Assembly (NCBI RefSeq): GCF_020184175.1
Contig: NW_026083269.1
Coordinates: 1 to 64,000, forward strand
Direction: 5' to 3'
Source of the DNA: Aphis gossypii
Taxonomy: Eukaryota > Arthropoda > Insecta > Hemiptera > Aphididae
Length of the DNA stretch: 64,000 bases
Shown here in pieces: positions 48,930 to 58,980 of this stretch. A program made the translations under genes and the position numbers. Positions within the stretch are counted from its first letter, which is position 1; each line of letters opens with the position of its first letter. A model generated the notes under the pieces. That model saw only the letters and a program-made list of their open reading frames with translations. It was not told where the DNA came from and ran no database searches.

Positions 48930-50303
48930 ATGGATCCAAGATCAGTACGGTTTGGGGTAACTGACGGGACGTCAGCCCAGGTACTGGAAGATAATACATC
49001 GGAGGTCCAGAACAGTGGTGAAGAGGGCAAATCCGACGGAGATTTGATAAACCACTTTATGGAACAGATGTTAGATAGACTGGAGGGGTTGGAAACAACG
49101 GTCGACAAGCAGCAGCTAACAATTGCTTCTCTCAGCGAGAGCGTGGAACGCTTGGAGCGGGAGCTAGCCGAAGAAAAGCTTAGGTCGACCGAACGGGTGG
49201 CGCAAGCAAGTTGCGCATGCCGTGGGGTTTCCCCCAAACCCTCTACCAGCATTTTGTCCGGTGAAAATCAAAACTGCCCGGGCAAAAGTCAAAATCTTCC
49301 GGTCAAAACTCAAGGTGTGAGTTTTGAAAGCCGTTGGGCGAACATACGGAGCAGATTGGCCGGGGAAAACCCGAGAAATCGGGAAGTATCCGGAGTTTCC
49401 GGTAACCGGTCCGGAGTGTCCGGTGAAATGTCCGGTGTCTTCGGTGATCTGTCCGGAGTGTCCGGCGAAGTGTCCGGTAGAAGTGATGGGGAAGCGTTAC
49501 GGAGTAATCTCTCCGGTGGAAAACGTGTTCACTTCGCGGACAGCCTGCTCATTCCTCAAAATGAGTTGAATATGGCCCGTGCGTCGATACCAGAGTTTGC
49601 TGGCAAGAGGGAGGAAGACCCGGTGCGGTTTTTGCTCCAGGCCGAAGCAATACTTGAAGAAACTGGTATCCACATGGCTCGATGGGTGACCGTGTTGGCC
49701 CCTCAGCTAAAGGCACAGGCAGGTACATGGTGGGGAACCATGAGGGCGTTGGACTTGCCATGGCAAGAGTTCAAGTTTGAGCTTTTGGAAAAGTTCAACG
49801 GGGACGAATTACAGTCGAGCCTACAATCGGAACTGTTAAGTACCGCTCAGACCAAGGCCGAAACACTGGGAGGGTATGTCCTTCACAAGTACCAGTTGTA
49901 TCGGAGGTTAAATCTTGGTCTGACTGAAGAAGCGGTGGTGATGACGGTGATTGGGCTCATGCGTGATGAATTTAGAATTCATGCACGCATTGAACGGCTG
50001 AAATCGTTCAGTGAACTACGTGCGCTAGCACATATTTTGGATGGTAGTAAGGCCGTAGTATCGGATAAGGCGGGAGAGAGCACCAGCGGACCACTAAAAT
50101 TAAAATGGTTGGATAGGAGAAAAGCTGAGGATGCTAGCAAATCCCAGGTGCCTAATCCGAGGGAACGACTATCTTCGGGTGCAGGATGCAGAGTATGTGG
50201 TAGTCAAGACCACTGGCAAGCTGCATGTCCGAAAAGAAAGTCGGAGTCGGGAAACGCCAGAATGACCGGCGGGACCGCCGGGTCCCGACCGGCCAGGAAG
50301 TAA
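48930..50303 (+). CDS. Gypsy-2 Gag
   Basis: 457 codons from ATG 48930. A coiled coil lies at residues about 40-85 (MEQMLDRLEGLETTVDKQQL). A repeat-rich linker (residues about 153-190: SGVSGEMSGVFGDLSGVSG) precedes a retroviral-type capsid region from about 215 (IPEFAGKREEDPVRFLLQAE, then GTWWGTMRALDLPWQEFKFE and LNLGLTEEAVVMTVIGLM). A single zinc knuckle, CRVCGSQDHWQAAC, is near residue 430. Gag forms the particle and binds RNA. The frame is open throughout. It overlaps by 79 bases the next frame (starting at 50225), which lies one base back, so expression of the downstream part by minus-one frameshifting is conceivable. Confidence 0.88.
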   Translation: MDPRSVRFGVTDGTSAQVLEDNTSEVQNSGEEGKSDGDLINHFMEQMLDRLEGLETTVDKQQLTIASLSESVERLERELAEEKLRSTERVAQASCACRGVSPKPSTSILSGENQNCPGKSQNLPVKTQGVSFESRWANIRSRLAGENPRNREVSGVSGNRSGVSGEMSGVFGDLSGVSGEVSGRSDGEALRSNLSGGKRVHFADSLLIPQNELNMARASIPEFAGKREEDPVRFLLQAEAILEETGIHMARWVTVLAPQLKAQAGTWWGTMRALDLPWQEFKFELLEKFNGDELQSSLQSELLSTAQTKAETLGGYVLHKYQLYRRLNLGLTEEAVVMTVIGLMRDEFRIHARIERLKSFSELRALAHILDGSKAVVSDKAGESTSGPLKLKWLDRRKAEDASKSQVPNPRERLSSGAGCRVCGSQDHWQAACPKRKSESGNARMTGGTAGSRPARK

Positions 50304-50782
50304 CCGGCGGAAAAGTCACGAGTCGTCCGAAGAGTGGTAAACAACGAAGTTCTACTCGGTCAGTGAGTAACGTTTCGGTACAGAAACCACAAATTACAAG
50401 AACTGACCCCAAGAAATGGAACTTCGGAGCGTTACGGACCGGAGACTCGGGAAAGGATCCGAATAAATCGGACCAAAAGAGTTCTGGACCGGAGAAAACC
50501 GGTAAGAACGGAAATCCTCCGGAGGAAAACTTCGGTTACCCGAAGTGGACGTCCGGAGTGAGAAGTTGTCCGGTGAAAACCGTCGAGCCTCCGGGGAAAC
50601 ACCGGAGAAAACGCCGTAGCCACCCGAGAAAACTCATTGAAAGCGATGTTCCGGAAAAGGAACCACAGCTCGTGACAATGAGTCGGGCAAATGGCAAATC
50701 GACGGAGAGGTGGTTGAACCACCCGGACAAGAGGTATGGAAAATCGAACAGGATTGAAAATGTGAAGATATCACCGAGGTGA
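50225..50782 (+). CDS. Gypsy-2 middle frame, basic linker of unknown role
   Basis: 185 codons in the minus-one frame relative to Gag, rich in Lys, Arg, Pro and Gly (for example GKHRRKRRSHPRKLIESDVP). No protease or other motif is visible. It could be the N-terminal part of pol, or the C-terminal tail of a frameshifted Gag. It ends at TGA 50780-50782, overlapping by one to four bases the frame that contains the protease. Because the composition is element-wide GC-rich, an open frame of this length has only moderate weight as evidence of coding. Confidence 0.5.
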   Translation: MSEKKVGVGKRQNDRRDRRVPTGQEVTGGKVTSRPKSGKQRSSTRSVSNVSVQKPQITRTDPKKWNFGALRTGDSGKDPNKSDQKSSGPEKTGKNGNPPEENFGYPKWTSGVRSCPVKTVEPPGKHRRKRRSHPRKLIESDVPEKEPQLVTMSRANGKSTERWLNHPDKRYGKSNRIENVKISPR

Positions 50783-53700
50783 GTTATCCTTCCAATAAAA
50801 ATGTCGCGAACAGCATTTCAAGTGATGCGGAACAAGATAAGTTAACACAGCAGTTGTTAATTTGTCCGGTCACATCCGAAGATTTTCCCGAGGAAATAGT
50901 TCCTTATCCACGGAAGATGTGCAAAAGGAGAGACTCAGATACGGACTCAAAGTTTGAGTTGCGGCAACGCTTCTCGGATCTGCGGACTGAAGCGTTTGAG
51001 TCTCCAGCCATTGCAACGGTGTCAACGGGGAAAACTAGGGTATCGGATGTTCCGGTACCGGCCATAAAACTTGAGTTTGCACTCGGGGCAGTAGTAGCGC
51101 TATTGGACTCCCAGGCGGCGAGGACTTATGTCAAACCGTGGGTGGCAAAATTTGGCCGATGTTTTACCGAAGAACCGGAGATTGTCCGGATGGCGGACGG
51201 TCGGACCCGAGAAATTACGGAGTTTTCCGAATTTCGGGCCCGGATAGTGGATATGGAGGTAAGCTTCAAGGCAGCAGTGTTAGACGATCTCATTGGAGAT
51301 GTCTTCCTGGGCCACGATTTCCTCGTGGAGCAACAAGTCGCTTGGGACTATAGTGGTTGCATAATCCATTTGGGGAAAGAAAGACGGGTTTCCGTGAGTT
51401 GGAGAAATCCAGTAACTCCGGTCACCGTAGGAGTGGACTTAACGACCGCAGTTTTACCGGAAGGAGAGTACGGTACGCGGGTCAAAGAAGTCTTATGCCA
51501 ATATCCGGAGGTTTTCTCCGGAGAGGTAGGCAGAACTCGGGTGATAGAGCACCAGATCCGTCTCAAGGATCCAAATCCGGTGGCTCTAAATGCTTACGGG
51601 TACTCCCGAGAGAAAAACGAGGTAATTGCCGAAATGGTGCGAGACATGGAGGAACAGGGGTTTGTTGAACCTAGCATATCTCCATGGGCTGCACCGGTAG
51701 TACTCGTGAAGAAAAAGGATGGTTCACGCAGATTTTGCGTTGACTATCGCCGTCTGAACATGCAGACGGAGTCGGATGCTCACCCAATGCCGGACCTCCA
51801 TGACATGGTCCGAGGAATGGGCGGAGCGAAGATTTACAGCACCATGGATCTGAAATCAGGATATTGGCAAGTGTGTCTCTCCGCAGAGACACGTCCACTG
51901 ACGGCGTTTAGGACCCAAAGAGGTTTATTCCAGTTTAGGGTAATACCTTTTGGACTTAAAAACGCCCCCGCCACTTTCTGTCGCTTGGTAAGCGAAGTCT
52001 TCCGTGGGTTAGTTGGTAAATTTGTGCTGGTTTATTTGGATGATATTGTGGTATACTCCGAGAGTCCCGATCAACATCTAAACCACTTGCAGAGAGTCTT
52101 GGAGCGACTTCAGTCTTACGGTCTAACGTACCAACCGAAAAAATGTACATTTGGGGTGGCACAGATCAAATTCCTAGGTCACGTCGTGGACGGTAAAGGA
52201 ATAAACCGGGAACCGGAGAAATTGACGGCGATTCAGGAGTTACCGGTTCTAAAGAAGACAAAAGACGTGTTGCGCGTGTTAGGCGTTTGTGGTTGGTACA
52301 GCCAGTTCGTGCCACACTATGCCGAGATCACAGCACCGCTCACGAATCTGTTGGCCAAAGGGACCAAATGGCGTGGTCAGAAATTGAGCAAGAGGCGTTC
52401 CGGAAGTTGAAGGAGTCTTTAGTGTCCGCACCACGGCTCTGCCCTCCTCTTCCGGGTAAGCCATTCAATCTACAGACCGACGCAAGCGAAGTCGGAGTTG
52501 GTGCCGTGCTCTTCCAGCGGGGGAGAGTGGCGACAGGAAAATCATATCCTATGCCAGCAAAAAACTTAACCCAGCTCAGGGAAGATACTCGGCAGTCGAA
52601 CGCGAATGTCTAGCCATAGTTTGGGCGGTTGACAGGTTCAGACCGTATCTTGAGTCTGGTAAGTTTATGTTATTTACAGATAACGCGGCACTCCGATGGT
52701 TACAGCAAGCTCGCTGTACCAACAGCAAACTAACGCGATGGGCGTTACAACTCGGGGCTTTCGATTTCGAAATCCGGCACGTGCCCGGAGTAGAAAATGA
52801 AGCAGCCGACGCGCTATCCAGTTGTCCGGCGGGACCGTATACAGTGGACGAAGAATCGTTGGAGAATAATATCCACGACCCCCCTGTGATTCGGCCGGGA
52901 GTGTCCGGAGAAATGTTCGGAGTCTTCGGTGATCTGTCCGGCGTGGCCGGAGGACCCAGAGTGGGTGTCAACCAGTGTGGTGCGATCCAGCCGAAGAGGG
53001 ATGACGGAAACGTCACATTGCAAGATGTCCGAGAGTGGCAACAGAACGACCCGAACATACGGAAGATAGTTGCCAAACTCTCCGGAGACGGTGCAAGGTT
53101 CGGGCGTCTGCCGAAGCTGTACGTCATGCGGGACAAGGTGTTGCACCGCCACCCCCGATCCATCGCGAATGGAGAAGAGGGGATGGTCGTCCCAGCTGAC
53201 AAGGCCCAAATTCTGCTGCAAAGGTGGCACCCAGGGTGGAAAAAAACGTACCGCAGCATAAAGAGTCGTTTCTTTTGGGCCGGTATGCGTGAAGCAGTGC
53301 GTAACTACGTGCGGGCATGCGACGTCTGTGCACGGGTAAAACCACTGAATCGTAAACCTGAAGATCGGATGTGCACCAGGGTCCCACGTCAACCTTGGGA
53401 GGTACTGAGCATCGATCTTATGGGTCCGTACCCGCGGACGCAGCGGGGTAAGACGACGATTTTGGTAGTAACAGACTGCTACAGTCGCTGGGTAGAGGCC
53501 TACCTAAAAGCGATTGTGGATACATTCAAACGGGAGTTGTTCCCACGGTTCGGATACCCGAGGGCATTATTGTCAGATAATGGCCCGCAGTTCGTGTCCA
53601 AGGCAATGGGAGAGGCACTCAAGAAGTGGGAGTGGAAGAATGGACGACTCCAATATACCACCCACGTGCCAACCCGGTAGAAAGGCAGAATCAAGAGTTG

Positions 53701-54279
53701 AAGAAAGGGTTACGAACCTTACTTGTTGATAAGCCTCATCATCTGTGGGATGTCTATCTGCCACACGTGTTGTTCTCCGTAAGAAACAGAGAAAACCGAA
53801 ACACCGGACAGTCGCCGGCCAAAATGATGTTTGGTCGGGAGATCAAGGCCCCCGGAGACTGGCAGCTTGAGTTGGCTGAAGAGTCACCGGACGACGGCAA
53901 CAATGGTCCGGAGTTGTCCGGAGCACATCAGAACCCTCCGGTAGGAACCGAAGATTCTCCGGCGGAACAGGATGATGCTCCGGCGGTAGAGGGGGGTTAC
54001 CCGGTGGTTTCCGGCCCCAAAGCCCCTAATACCCATATACCCCCAGAATCCCCGGGAAAAAGCAATCTGGAAGTAGGGGATTGGGTATACTACAAAGCGC
54101 ATCCGCAGTCAAGTGCGGAGAAGCGGTTTCACGCGGGGTTCGCCCCGAAATGGTTAGGTCCGGTTAAGTTGGGTAAACCACTAGGAACCGGAGTGTTCTT
54201 GACGGAGGGTAAACACCCTACTAAGTTACATGTCTCAGCGATGAAGCGAGCTGTAGGACCGTCAGAGAACACTAACTAA
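50779..54279 (+). pseudogene. Gypsy-2 pol: protease, RT, RNase H, integrase, three frameshifts
   Basis: The first frame (to 52410) has a retropepsin-like segment (VVALLDSQAARTYVKPWVA; Asp-Ser-Gln where Asp-Ser/Thr-Gly is usual). The RT follows: VVLVKKKDGSRRFCVDYRRL, YSTMDLKSGYWQV, FRVIPFGLKNAPATF and VYLDDIVVYSESPD (YLDD), then FLGHVVDGKGI. One base is lost near 52373 before RNase H (NLQTDASEVGVGAVLF), another near 52545 before SAVERECLAIVWAVDRF. The frame at 52667-53680 carries LFTDNAALRWL, the integrase HHCC-type finger (YVRACDVCARVK), and the core IDLMGPYPR and LLSDNGPQF. A third one-base loss near 53630 precedes the Glu region (PVERQNQELKKGLR). The end, 53626-54279, has WLGPVKLGKPLGTGVFL. 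Confidence 0.88.
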
Positions 54280-54295
54280 TCATACCTTGTTTTAG

Positions 54296-54910
54296 ATGGC
54301 AGAACGCGCAAATAACCCGCCACCGAACCGCAACAATCGGCCATCCCGTGGCGTGATCGCCGCCCACGTTTAGAAGCTACGGGCCATGGCCGGGCAGCTC
54401 CTCCGAGAAGCCAGGAGGCTCTCCGGGGATGGACCGGAGGACATGGTGAGCGGTTGGTCGGCTGAACGCGCGGCCACCGCCTCATTCGGCCGGATCCGGG
54501 CCAGCCCGACGGTGTGGGCCTTTTTCGAGAGGGGGTTCGCCGAGGGACGTCGGTCCACGCGGGCTAACACCCCGCAGCCTACTGCTAGGACGCGGGCAGG
54601 ACCTCCGGGGAGGGCACCCCCCCGCCGAGAGGCGCCGGCGTACCAGCGGGACAGACGGGGGCGGTTCCAGCCTCTGCAGCCAGCCGTGCAGCCACCAGCT
54701 CCGCCGCCAGCCGTGCAGCCAACCGGGCAGCCACCAGCTCCTGAGCCAGCGCCTGGAGCGGCACCACCAGCACCAGCTCCTACACCCACACCTCCGATCC
54801 AGCCCTCCCAACCACCAGCCACACCCGAGGCGCAGTTGGCAGTCGTGGAGCGGTGGATCGAGGAGATGGTGGTGACGCACGAGGCGGACACCGACCCCTT
54901 GGGCGAATAG
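54296..54910 (+). CDS. Gypsy-2 extra ORF: Pro-rich protein in the env position
   Basis: An open frame from ATG 54296 (MAERANNPPPNRNNRPSRG) with one in-frame TAG at 54371-54373, then uninterrupted from MAGQLLREARRLSGDGPEDM (54386) to TAG 54908-54910. The central part is a Pro/Ala/Gln repeat (QPPAPPPAVQPTGQPPAPEP). The C-terminus is a short helix-like VVERWIEEMVVTHEAD. There is no signal peptide, transmembrane segment or furin-like site, so it is not an envelope protein. It could be an accessory or nucleic-acid-binding protein; I do not recognise a family. It starts 17 bases after the integrase stop and ends 44 bases before the 3' LTR. Downstream of 54386, translation could restart after the TAG. 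Confidence 0.6.
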
Positions 54911-54953
54911 GGTCAAGGGCGCTGGTCGCGTTTCGTGGACTTGGGGGGGAGTA

Positions 54954-55198
54954 TGTCGCGGTCGTTATCGCAACGACCGCGGCTGCCTTTTCTCGTCCGC
55001 GATAACGCGACTGGACAACCGGTCTGGCCGCCGCCTCAAGGCGTGGCCGACGGCCCGGTCGGCGGCGGCGACGAGCTTTAGCTTTTGCCAAACCGTCGTC
55101 GCCGACACACTCGCGTCGTTTATTGTTAATAGATTAAATAAAGTGTGTTTCCGCCGTTACTAACGTGTTCATTTCATATTCCGAACCAGATACCTACA
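54954..55198 (+). mobile_element. Gypsy-2 3' LTR
   Basis: 245 bp from TGTCGCGGTCG to ATACCTACA, preceded by a G-rich polypurine tract. AATAAAG at about 55136 is a plausible polyA signal. The first 40 bases form an inverted repeat. The right border is fixed by the GTTA duplication and by resumption of the Harbinger-2 exon. Confidence 0.93.
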
Positions 55199-55699
55199 GT
55201 TATCCATGCAGAAGTTATCTTATGACTCCCTTACTAAATCCCACAACTAATTCCGAGAAAAAATATCAAGTAAGCATATTTTCAGATATTGTTGTTATCG
55301 TACCAACTGTACATCTAATTCATATTAATTATATACATCACCATGACTCAAGCAATATCAAGTTTGATATAAATGGATAAAAATTGTATTTTTCATAAAT
55401 TAAATGTATATTAAAAACTAAAATTAATATTGTCAAAATATTACTTCATTATTCTGATGTAGCCTACTTTAAATTTTATGTTAATTACAGAAAGCCCAAA
55501 TAGGTACAAGAAATGTCATTGAACGTGTTTTTGGAGTTTTGAAACGACGTTTTCCCGTCTTGTCTGTTGGCATTCGCACTCAACCAAAGACAGCTTTGAC
55601 AACAATTGTTGCTACTGCAGTCTTATATAATATTTTACATGTCTTATTAATAAATTTAATTATTATAAGAAATCAAATAAAAACTTAACATTTTATACA

Positions 55700-55877
55700 A
55701 AATGATAAGAAATTATTTTTGAAGTTTTGACATCTCTTCGTCAATAGCTTCAGTTTCTTTCATAGCACTTTCAAGTAATCGTCGTTTTTTTTTCTTTGAG
55801 TTCTTTAAGCTGTTCATTAGCTCTTTTTTGGTTTTCTTGAATCTCTGCTTTTCTTGATCTTCTTTTTTTGCTTGTTC
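55700..55877 (-). pseudogene. Harbinger-2 second protein, coiled-coil C-terminus remnant
   Basis: On the minus strand, a Lys/Glu-rich run (KEDQEKQRFKKTKKELMNS) in one frame and LLESAMKETEAIDEEMSKLQ in another look like the coiled-coil tail of the Myb/SANT-like Harbinger protein, as at 35000-35358. The frame shifts in a run of A residues (about 55787-55795). The DNA-binding part is missing because unrelated hAT-like sequence begins at about 55880. Confidence 0.55.
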
Positions 55878-57913
55878 TTATGCTTCATGGTAATAAGATC
55901 TAGCATTTCGAACAGCATGAATCATAGTTTTTAATATATTTACTTCTTTAGTACCACCAGCAGCATTAGTGGCTGACCAAACATGTCTTTGTCCAATTAA
56001 CGAATCTTCTTTCATATATTCAGATATACACTCTTTATTTATAGAGAATCCTCGTTCAACAGCTGCATTCCCATGGAATAAAATGAAAATTGTCTTCAGA
56101 AAACGCATTTTTTCAACAGACAAATTGCACATACTTGGCAAGTTTGTCCAAAATTCATCCAGGCGATCAGTCTTTAAATAATTTTTACACCGTTCAATAA
56201 ATTGAAAATTATTAAAAAGCTTTATAAATTCTCTTTCAACTCTATCAGCTGCACAACCAGAGATCAAATTATTGTCAACGAAAATTTCCAAAGTATTTTT
56301 TAGTCGACGTAAAGATATTTTAACATTACTTGCAATAATAATAGGATCACAGAATGTAATGCTTTTCACTATGGGGTACTTTAGTGGAGACTTGTCAAGT
56401 AATTTGGAACAAAATTTTTGAAAAATCAATGAACAGTCAAGGCTGAATTTTAACATGTCTTTATCATTTATCTGTTCAGTATTCCTTAGAGCTTGACGAG
56501 TTGTATAGCCCAAGTCAATATATTTGGCTAAACGAATGTTATTCTTATCAGTAACATCAATACTAGTGATAGAAGTTGATTCAAAAATTTCCTGTTTTAT
56601 AAATTTTTGCATTATTGTTTCCATAATAGTTTTTAAATCGGTGTACAAAAATTGAGCCATTGGGGCATCTGATTGATAATTCCGTAAAAAAGTTTCAACT
56701 TCATTTGCCAATGATTTAAAGAAAGCAAGTTTGGGTTTTAATAGTTTATCATTTAAGCAATTAATCATTATTTTATAACTTAGAGAAGTTGGTTCTCTAG
56801 GTGTATTTTTAACAAAATTTACATACTTTTCCAAATTTGGTAAAATGTCTTCAGCTCTTTCAGCTACTTGTATACTTTGAAGCCATCTTACTGGACAAAA
56901 CTTGAGAGGGAATTTGTATGATCCAGAGCATTTAGTATAGTCGGATCTGCGAGCAGGTACATTTTTAAAATTATTATAAATAGCTCTTAAAAACTCAATG
57001 ATTTCCCACTTGCTCGTCTGCATAGCAACTTTAAACGAATTGTGTAATGTGTGAATTCCACAAGTACCCAATTCCAACATTACTGTATTGATGTTGGGCA
57101 TGTTAGCTAATTCCATCTGCAATGTCTTTAAAACTTTAATGTTGACATAAGGCCCATCTATCGATAAATGTATCATTTTATTAAGGTCAAAATTCTTGAG
57201 GGCACTCTTCAAGGCTTCTAATAAATCAATAGCAGTCGTGTGTCCTAAAAAACATGATGTCAAATAACGAGAAATTACTTTATTAGATGACTTGCACCAA
57301 AATCTCACGATTATATCCATTTGTTCTTTTTGAGATATTTTGTTAAGTGATTCGTCAAATGATGTAGAAAAAAAATCGGAATCTAGAACTTCTGAGATTA
57401 AACTCTCAGAAAAATACTTTCCTAATCCATAAATGATTACATAGGTTAATTTAGCTCTTTGAAGTTGTATATTTGAAACAATTTCAGAATCTGGATACAT
57501 ATATTTCATAATTTCCACACATCTCCCACCAGCCGACATTGATAAATGATTTTCAATACAACTTAAATCCCATATTATTATTTCAGCCCTTGTAACATTA
57601 TCTCGCTCAAGAAAGTAGAAATATTTTGTTTTTTGGTAGACACTGTACAATTATTCTTAACCGTAGATTGATTAGCGTTAACATCGTTTGCCGCCGTTAA
57701 CATATCATTAACATTATAACTCTCTTTTTGAGCATTAGTAATAGTTGTGTGTTTTTTACCTTTCATATGACTAAGGATTGCTGTAATACCCATGTTGCTT
57801 AAAAAAAATGACTTCTGACAGAGTTTGCAAAACACAGAATTTTTATTGCCAACATCTTCCTTTATCCAAGAATATTTGTCAATCCAATTACTTTGAAAAT
57901 ACGTTTTATCCAT
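55878..57913 (-). pseudogene. hAT-like transposase, one frameshift
   Basis: From ATG 57913 the first frame encodes a zinc finger: MDKTYFQSNWIDKYSWIKED, then VFCKLCQKSF and LSHMKGKKH (CxxC..HxxxxxH). It runs to 57578. The second frame (to 55878) holds the main domain: FFSTSFDESLNKISQKEQMD (probable first Asp), SIDGPYVNIKV (second Asp), GTCGIHTLHNSFKVA, KFCPVRWLQSIQVAERAEDI and a C-terminal LFHGNAAVERGFSINKEC with the Glu of the hAT dimerisation motif. The frame changes once within 57578-57650, in an A-rich stretch. A terminus with repeated CAGGGAAA and GGAAAACC strings lies upstream at about 58430-58530; the opposite terminus is missing. Family: hAT-like, related to insect proteins with AFVERGFSVNKE-type C-termini. 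Confidence 0.75.
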
Positions 57914-58384
57914 AGTAGATACAATTTAAATAAAATATAAATTAATAAATGATATTTTTACAGACAAAAACTTAACAAGTATGTAGTATATAATATTTAA
58001 CATTTTTGAAAATGAATGGCCAGCATTATCATAGAATATAATAAATGATTAGATATAAATAGTTAAATAATATGTTATCACAGAAGAATATCAAATACAT
58101 TAAACATATTGAGTGATAAAGATTGGTCTTTATTATCTATATTTTATTAACTGCCTATACAGATTAAACCATAGATTAAAGGCATTAAACATACTATTGA
58201 ATCAATAATATTGATACCTATTATGTTATGAAATATCGTCGAAATAGAGCAATATTGATTCAAGTTTTTGTTCCTAATATATTAATTATCTATCAGACAT
58301 AATTTAAAAATAATTTTTGTATGAATATATAAAACTAAATAATGAATAAAGTTTGGAATACATAGTTTAATAGTTATATATGTT

Positions 58385-58531
58385 TTGGAAACCATGCTTT
58401 AATATTATAAATATTTTTCCATAATTTTTCCTTATTTCCCTGAGTTTCCCTGAATTTCACTGACAAATAAAAAAATCCCTGATAATTCCAGGTTTTCCCG
58501 GTTTTCCAGGTGGCGTAGCAACCCAGGTTAT
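58385..58531 (-). mobile_element. Terminus of the hAT-like element
   Basis: On the minus strand from about 58528: CTGGGTTGCTACGCC, CTGGAAAACCGGGAAAACC, then ATTATCAGGGATTTTTT and several (T)CAGGGAAA(T/C). Such short repeated CAGGGAAA blocks are typical of one hAT-like group's ends. Position and orientation fit the gene at 55878-57913. A flanking duplication cannot be defined, since the other end is lost. Confidence 0.5.
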
Positions 58532-58980
58532 TAATGCCTTCCTTACAACTTACTAGGTATACAAAATTACAATTTATGTTATAATAAGTTACAATGCACT
58601 TTTTAAAGTGTTTAAGTAGTTTTAACCTTTCTTTTCTTATCACATAGGCATATTCGATGTGATAAGACAAGAATATATGATTTAATCTTTATTATCATAA
58701 TGTACTAAATATTAATGGATAAGGAAACTATAGTTTTCTTTACATATATTTGTGTACTTCTAGTTAGTAGTTACTAATTACTAATATATTTAATAGGTAT
58801 CTACTATATATAGATCAATATAATATGTCAATATTGTGAATAACCATATTAATTGGTAAATACTTGGTTTTTATTTTAATTCAATATCAAAATTAATTTT
58901 AAAATTGGTTATTATTGATAATTTAAAATTTATTATCAATAAAAATTCCACCACAGATACAGTTATTATTGGTATTTCAG
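58532..58980. other. Intron of the ZBED hAT, right part
   Basis: AT-rich DNA with no coding pattern. It ends at a ttcag acceptor at 58980, directly before the second exon of the ZBED transposase. Confidence 0.5.

Larger units (their letters stand above)
48518..55198 (+). mobile_element. Gypsy-2, GC-rich LTR retrotransposon with extra 3' ORF
   Basis: The 4-bp duplication GTTA (48514-48517 and 55199-55202) flanks 6681 bp. The 3' LTR (54954-55198, TG..CA, 245 bp) is complete. Only the first 51 bp or so of the 5' LTR (48518-48568) match it. Order: gag, a middle frame, protease-RT-RNase H-integrase, then an extra Pro-rich ORF before the polypurine tract (ttggggggga, 54941-54950). Composition is much richer in G+C than the flanks. 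Confidence 0.93.
47529..55688 (+). pseudogene. Harbinger-2 DDE_Tnp_4 transposase, split by Gypsy-2
   Basis: Exons: 47529-47694 (Ser/Asp-rich, then NLPRPRTF and, after loss of one A near 47640, NPLENYDDLDFKTRF), 47807-47945, 48032-48351, 48410-48517 continuing at 55203-55269, and 55491-55688. The catalytic core shows VIGAIDCTHIRIQSP (first Asp), LLGDGGYP (second Asp, with the Gypsy-2 insertion inside GGY) and RNVIERVFGVLKRRFP (Glu). When Gypsy-2 and one GTTA copy are set aside, GDGGY reads straight into PCRSYLMTPLLNP. So two independent lesions are present, one frameshift in exon 1 and the retrotransposon. Confidence 0.88.
46933..55880 (+). mobile_element. Harbinger-2, split by Gypsy-2 and truncated on the right
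   Basis: The left end begins GCCGGGTTGCATAAACGATC, a Harbinger-like terminus. Within 140 bp it carries three palindromes of the type TTATCGRTYCGATAA and a second GTTGCATAAACGA. A DDE_Tnp_4 transposase in five exons is followed by a remnant of a coiled-coil second protein on the minus strand. No right inverted end is found: sequence passes into a hAT-like gene at about 55880. Confidence 0.75.

Noticed and set aside
54296..54910. Envelope gene for Gypsy-2
   Set aside because: Position fits, but there is no signal peptide, transmembrane helix or cleavage-site pattern, and the protein is Pro-rich and short.
54370..55091. Long minus-strand frames rich in Gly, Ala, Arg and Trp
   Set aside because: Antisense shadows of the Pro-rich, GC-rich ORF and LTR of Gypsy-2.
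58374..58670. 98-codon minus-strand frame
   Set aside because: Covers the repeat-rich terminus of a hAT-like element; no domain signature.
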